Source of the DNA: Pseudomonadota bacterium
GTDB lineage: Bacteria > Pseudomonadota > Gammaproteobacteria > Steroidobacterales > Steroidobacteraceae
DNA: 64,000 nt
Reading direction: 5' to 3'
Assembly: GCA_021807675.1 (NCBI GenBank)
Contig: JAKBCR010000004.1
Location: forward strand, 1 to 64,000
Part shown: piece after piece, positions 60,327 through 64,000 of the stretch
Layout: every line of letters begins with the position of its first letter
Numbering within the stretch: the first letter of the stretch is position 1
Made by a program: the position numbers and the translations under genes
The notes under the pieces: model-generated
The model's database searches: none
What the model saw: only the letters and a program-made list of their open reading frames with translations
What the model was told of the DNA's origin: nothing

Positions 60327-61767
60327 TCATTCCGAGGGCACCGAGACGCGCCTGCGCATCACTCCCGGCGTCGAGCCTTCGCCGCAGGCGCAGGACGAAA
60401 CCCGGATGCGCGGCCCGGCTCCGGCGGCGACCGCGGACGATATGACTCGGATCCGCACAACACTTGGCGCGCGTTCGGCGCCAGTCTTCGGCGAGGGCTA
60501 TCGCCTGCGCGGCCGCTATCTGCTCGATCGCCTGATCGGCCAGGGCGCCATGGGCCAGGTCTGGCGAGCGAAGGATTTGCTGGGAGAGGAGGCCCGCGAC
60601 CGCAATCCGTTCGTGGCCGTCAAGGTGCTCAATGCCGATTTCGAAGGGCATTCGGATGCCTTCATCGCCATGCACCGGGAGGCAGCGCGCGCTCAGAAGC
60701 TCGCGCATCCCAACATCGTCACGGTCCACGTGTTCGACCGCGACGATGTCTCGGGGCGCGCTTTCATCGCCATGGAGCTGCTCGAAGGGCGGCCGCTCGA
60801 TCGCCTCATCCGCGAGTCGGGAGCAGGCGGGCTGCCCCGCAGCCAGGCGCTGCCCATCATCCGCGGAATGGCCGAGGGACTCGCTTATGCCCACCGCAAA
60901 GGGATCGTGCACTGTGACTTCAAGCCGGCCAACGTGTTCCTGACGGCCGAGGGCACTCCGAAGATCCTCGACTTCGGGATTGCCCGCGCGGCGAAGGCCG
61001 CCTCCGGGCAGGGCGCATCACCTGATGACGATGCCGATGATGCCGGGTTCCAGGGTTATACCCTGAGCTACGCGGCCCCCGAGACGCTCACGGGCCAGCC
61101 GGCGAGCACCGCGGAGGATGTCTTCGCTCTCGGGATCGTTGCCTTCGAGTTGCTGAGCGGCGCCCATCCGTTCCGCCGTATGGGGGCTCTCGAGGCGCAG
61201 AGAGCGGGCGTCCAGCGTCCCGCGCTGAAGGGGCTCAAGCTCCGTGAGGCGCGGGCGATCGAGAGCGCTCTTGCCTTCGATCCTGCCCATCGTCCACAGG
61301 ATGCGAGCGTATTCCTGCGCCGACTACAGGGTGTGCCACCGGTCCAGAAGGCACTGCTCGGCGCGGTCGGGGTGCTGGTGCTGACCGCGGGCGGCCTGGG
61401 GTATCGCAGCTATCTGCAGTCTCTGCCCGCGGTGCCGCTCAGCAGACTGCCGCTCGCCGTGCAACGGCAGTTCCACGAGAAGATCCGCGACGGTGATGCG
61501 TCTCTCGCGTATCTGCGCAGCAGCGGTGACATCACCGCCAGCGCCGATGCGGCCGAGTACTTCGCCGAGGCCTACCAGCTTCATCCCAAGGACCCCGAGG
61601 CGGTCCACGGCCTGGAAACTGCGGCGGGCTATGCGATCGGCTGGTTCTCGAAGATGCCCGACCGGCGGCGGGCATTGCGGCAATTGAGGCTATTTCGGGC
61701 CAAGAGCCCTTTCTATGCGAGCTATGGTCCGATGCAGAGCGCCATCCGGAATGCGGGAGGAAAGTAG
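60316..61767 (+). CDS. ppkA: T6SS serine/threonine kinase PpkA-like
   Basis: 483 residues. The N-terminal tail carries three similar motifs, ETRLR (Thr11), ETRMR (Thr29) and MTRIR (Thr44). The kinase domain (about 68-335) has GQGAMG (75-80), Lys103, HCDFKPAN (199-206; Cys replaces the Arg of HRD) and DFG (219-221). One membrane helix (about 350-370, AVGVLVLTAGGLGYRSYL) leads to a small periplasmic region of about 110 residues. That region lacks the VWA domain of P. aeruginosa PpkA. It probably phosphorylates Fha. Confidence 0.92.
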   Translation: MTTDHSEGTETRLRITPGVEPSPQAQDETRMRGPAPAATADDMTRIRTTLGARSAPVFGEGYRLRGRYLLDRLIGQGAMGQVWRAKDLLGEEARDRNPFVAVKVLNADFEGHSDAFIAMHREAARAQKLAHPNIVTVHVFDRDDVSGRAFIAMELLEGRPLDRLIRESGAGGLPRSQALPIIRGMAEGLAYAHRKGIVHCDFKPANVFLTAEGTPKILDFGIARAAKAASGQGASPDDDADDAGFQGYTLSYAAPETLTGQPASTAEDVFALGIVAFELLSGAHPFRRMGALEAQRAGVQRPALKGLKLREARAIESALAFDPAHRPQDASVFLRRLQGVPPVQKALLGAVGVLVLTAGGLGYRSYLQSLPAVPLSRLPLAVQRQFHEKIRDGDASLAYLRSSGDITASADAAEYFAEAYQLHPKDPEAVHGLETAAGYAIGWFSKMPDRRRALRQLRLFRAKSPFYASYGPMQSAIRNAGGK

Positions 61768-61770
61768 CTG

Positions 61771-63456
61771 ATGAACTCCAAAGCCAGTCGCCGCGCGGGC
61801 GGCCCACGGGGTGGTATGCGCGACCTGTGTCGCGCGACTTCACTGTTCGCCGCGGTTTGTCTGCTGACCGCCTGCGCGTCTGAGGGGTCAGGGCCCATGG
61901 TCGGCGGCTCGAGCAACGCGGTCGCGGCGAGGCAGGGCATGGAGACGATGGCGGATCTGGAGATCGTCGACTGCCTGCTGCCGGGCCAGGTGCGCCAGCT
62001 CGGCGATACCACTTACATCACGGCGCGCCGCCCGATACACACGACCGCGGCCAACTGCCGGATCCGTGGCGGAGAGTACGTCGCTTACGACCGGGCCAAC
62101 TACAAGTCGGCGCTCAAGGTCTGGATGGGCGCGGCCGAGGCGGGCAACGCCAAGGCCCAGAATTACGTCGGTGAGATCTTCGAGCGGGGACTCGGCACCT
62201 CACCCGATTACGCCGCGGCTGCGATCTGGTACCAGAAGGCCGCCGACCAGGGTTACGGCCCTGCGCTCTTCAACCTCGGCACGCTGTACGAGCGCGGGCT
62301 CGGCGTTCCCGAGAACCGGCTCAAGGCGCTCAACCTCTACCGCAAGGCATGGGGCATCCCGGCGGACAACGTGATATACGCCTCGGCGGCGCGCCGCGAG
62401 GAGAGCCGGCTGCGCGGACAGCTCAAGCAGGTGATTACGGAGAAGGACCAGCAGATCGCCCTTCTCGAGCAGCAGCTCGAAGATCTCGAGCGGCGCGCCC
62501 GCAAGTCCGCCGCGAGCAGCGCGCACTCGGATGATGAGGTCAAGACTCTTCGTGCCTGGATCAGCCGCCTGCAGGAGGAACGCCGCTCGAGTGCCGCGCA
62601 GCTCGCGCGGATGCCGTCGCAGACCCGCGGCGCCATCGAGACGAAGCCGATCATCCCCCTCGACCTCGATGCGCAGAAGCGCCTCGTCAAGGGCGTCGAC
62701 TTCGGCCGCTACTATGCGCTTGTGATCGGCGATCAGGACTATCAGGTCCTGCCGCCCCTCGCGACCCCTCACACCGACGCCGAGCGCATCGCCAAATTGC
62801 TCAAGGACAAGTACGGGTTCACCGTGAAGGTGATCGATGATGCCAACGACGTGACCATGTTGCAGGCGCTCAACGATCTCGATCGGGTGCTGCGGCCCAA
62901 CGATAATCTGCTCATCTATTACGCCGGCCACGGTACCCAGCTCAAGAATGCCTACAGCGACGTCGGATATTGGCTGCCGGTGAACGCCAACCGTCCGCCC
63001 AATGACACATTCTGGGTTCCGAACTCGCAGGTCACGGCGCACCTCGCGCGGCTGCCCGCGAAGCGCATCCTGGTCGTCGCCGACTCCTGCTATGCGGGGC
63101 TTCTCTCCTCCGATCCCGGAGTCAACATCTTCGGCACCGAGACGCACCTCACCATGGATTACGTGAAGTACAAGCTTCCAAAGCGCTCGCGCCTCCTCAT
63201 CGCCTCCGGAGGCGATGAGCCGGTTCTCGATGCGGGGGGGCACGGCGACTCGGTGTTCGCCCGCGCGTTCATCGACGTGCTGAAGTCGAACGGCCAGATC
63301 CTCTCGACGCCGGCGCTCTACACGGAGATCAAGGCGAAGATGAAAGCGGAGGAAGCGGGCTTGCACGTCGATGAGGTGCCGCAGCTGAAAGCCATCCGCG
63401 CCGCGGGTGATGACCTCGGCGATTTCTTCTTCATCCCGCGCAAGCTCGGGTCGTGA
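61771..63456 (+). CDS. Lipoprotein with Sel1 repeats, coiled coil and caspase-like (C14) domain
   Basis: 561 residues from ATG 61771 with GGGAGG upstream (Met16 is an alternative). The signal ends in lipobox LLTAC, with Cys35 the predicted lipid anchor. Sel1-like repeats follow (about 105-200: AKAQNYVGEIFERGLGTSPD, ALFNLGTLYERGLGVPEN), then a coiled coil (208-282) and a caspase-fold domain (about 310-550). The catalytic His387 in YYAGHG and Cys440 in VADSCYAG are both present, so it may be an active peptidase. It lies 3 bp after ppkA, so it is part of the T6SS operon. Its substrate and role are unknown. Confidence 0.88.
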   Translation: MNSKASRRAGGPRGGMRDLCRATSLFAAVCLLTACASEGSGPMVGGSSNAVAARQGMETMADLEIVDCLLPGQVRQLGDTTYITARRPIHTTAANCRIRGGEYVAYDRANYKSALKVWMGAAEAGNAKAQNYVGEIFERGLGTSPDYAAAAIWYQKAADQGYGPALFNLGTLYERGLGVPENRLKALNLYRKAWGIPADNVIYASAARREESRLRGQLKQVITEKDQQIALLEQQLEDLERRARKSAASSAHSDDEVKTLRAWISRLQEERRSSAAQLARMPSQTRGAIETKPIIPLDLDAQKRLVKGVDFGRYYALVIGDQDYQVLPPLATPHTDAERIAKLLKDKYGFTVKVIDDANDVTMLQALNDLDRVLRPNDNLLIYYAGHGTQLKNAYSDVGYWLPVNANRPPNDTFWVPNSQVTAHLARLPAKRILVVADSCYAGLLSSDPGVNIFGTETHLTMDYVKYKLPKRSRLLIASGGDEPVLDAGGHGDSVFARAFIDVLKSNGQILSTPALYTEIKAKMKAEEAGLHVDEVPQLKAIRAAGDDLGDFFFIPRKLGS

Positions 63457-63457
63457 G

Positions 63458-64000
63458 ATGACCTCTCAGACCGCGGCGGAGCAGCTGCTGCGCGTGGCCA
63501 TCGCGCAGCATCGCGCGGGCGATCACGCGCTCGCGGAGTCCGGATACCAGCACTATCTCGCCGATCATCCGCGCAGCGCCTCGGCGCTGCACTTTCTCGG
63601 ACTTCTGCGCACCCATCAGGGGCGCAACGCCGAAGCGATCCCGCTCATGGTGCAGGCGCTCGAGATCGACCCCGAGTACGTGGATGCGTGGAGCAATCTC
63701 GGGATCGCGTATCATCAGGAGCGCGACCTGGAGCGCGCCGAGAAATGCTATCGGCGCGCGCTCGAGCTCAATCCGCAGTTCGTCAACGCCTGGGCGAATC
63801 TAGGCACCACGCTGCGAGCGCGTGAGGCCAACGAGGAGGCGGCCCGGGCGTGGAAGCGCGCGCTCGAGCTGTCTCCGCGCATGCGCAGCGTCGCGATTCC
63901 GTTCGGACAGCTCCTCTACAGGCTCGACCGCCCGGCGGAGGCGCTCGAGTTCTACACTCGCTGGCACGAGGCCGATCCCGAGGATCCGATCCCGGTGCAC
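63458..64000 (+). CDS. TPR-repeat protein, cut by the right edge
   Basis: At least 181 codons are open from ATG 63458 to the window end. The start is 1 nt after the caspase-like gene's stop, so it is translationally coupled. Tandem tetratricopeptide repeats of about 34 residues run from residue 10 on (for example ALHFLGLLRTHQGRNAEAIP, AWSNLGIAYHQERDLERAEKCYRRALELNP, AWANLGTTLRAREANEEAARAWKRALELSP). No signal peptide is seen. TPR arrays at the N-terminus sometimes precede a sulfotransferase or glycosyltransferase domain, but the C-terminus is not visible. Confidence 0.85.
   Translation, partial: MTSQTAAEQLLRVAIAQHRAGDHALAESGYQHYLADHPRSASALHFLGLLRTHQGRNAEAIPLMVQALEIDPEYVDAWSNLGIAYHQERDLERAEKCYRRALELNPQFVNAWANLGTTLRAREANEEAARAWKRALELSPRMRSVAIPFGQLLYRLDRPAEALEFYTRWHEADPEDPIPVH

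Overview
The window is about 64 kb of high-GC DNA and reads as a gammaproteobacterial chromosome around its replication origin. The evidence is the block mnmE-yidC-yidD-rnpA-rpmH / dnaA-dnaN-recF-gyrB, a two-subunit glycyl-tRNA synthetase (glyQ/glyS), and a sigma-54/NtrC-controlled glnA followed by ntrB-ntrC. The GC content and the palindromic intergenic repeats would fit a Xanthomonadales/Nevskiales/Steroidobacter-like lineage. That placement is inference; no rRNA or tRNA gene is present to test it.

Region 1 (1-6.5 kb, mostly minus strand): a modular palindromic repeat at the left edge; a universal-stress-protein/HlyD-type membrane fusion protein fusion; mnmE; then yidC, yidD, rnpA and rpmH, the ribosome and membrane-insertion operon that faces away from dnaA. 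Region 2 (6.7-13.1 kb, plus): dnaA, a candidate oriC, dnaN, a 94-bp palindrome, recF carrying two parS-like ParB sites, and gyrB, whose promoter overlaps the second parS. Region 3 (13.4-24.6 kb): housekeeping and metabolic genes, namely an LhgO-like FAD oxidase and an SHS-family carboxylate transporter facing each other, a Rieske ferredoxin, a hyaluronan-synthase-like glycosyltransferase, plsC-like acyltransferase, glyS, glyQ, glnA and a DUF4124 gene. Region 4 (24.6-27.2 kb): ntrB-ntrC.

Region 5 (27.3-64 kb) is a type VI secretion (T6SS) island. The first half has the gene order of the Pseudomonas aeruginosa HSI-I cluster (tssA-tssB-tssC-hcp-tagJ-tssE-tssF-tssG-clpV-vgrG). It continues into a VgrG-linked cargo module: DUF6484, DUF2169, a ketosynthase-like protein without its catalytic residues, a DUF4150 PAAR-like protein and a TIGR02270-like repeat protein. 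The second half has fha-tssJ-tssK-tssL-tssM-tagF/pppA-ppkA, so core structure and threonine-phosphorylation control are both present. The halves are separated by an inserted group: an autotransporter with Ig-like and PASTA passenger domains, a glycosyltransferase 3 nt behind it, and a second glycosyltransferase reading the other way.

The most interesting parts are the distal end of the T6SS island, where the kinase gene is followed by a lipoprotein with Sel1 repeats, a coiled coil and a caspase-like domain, and then by a TPR protein that runs off the window; the cargo module with its ketosynthase pseudoenzyme; the autotransporter/glycosyltransferase pair; and an unrecognised 439-residue protein at the T6SS upstream border.
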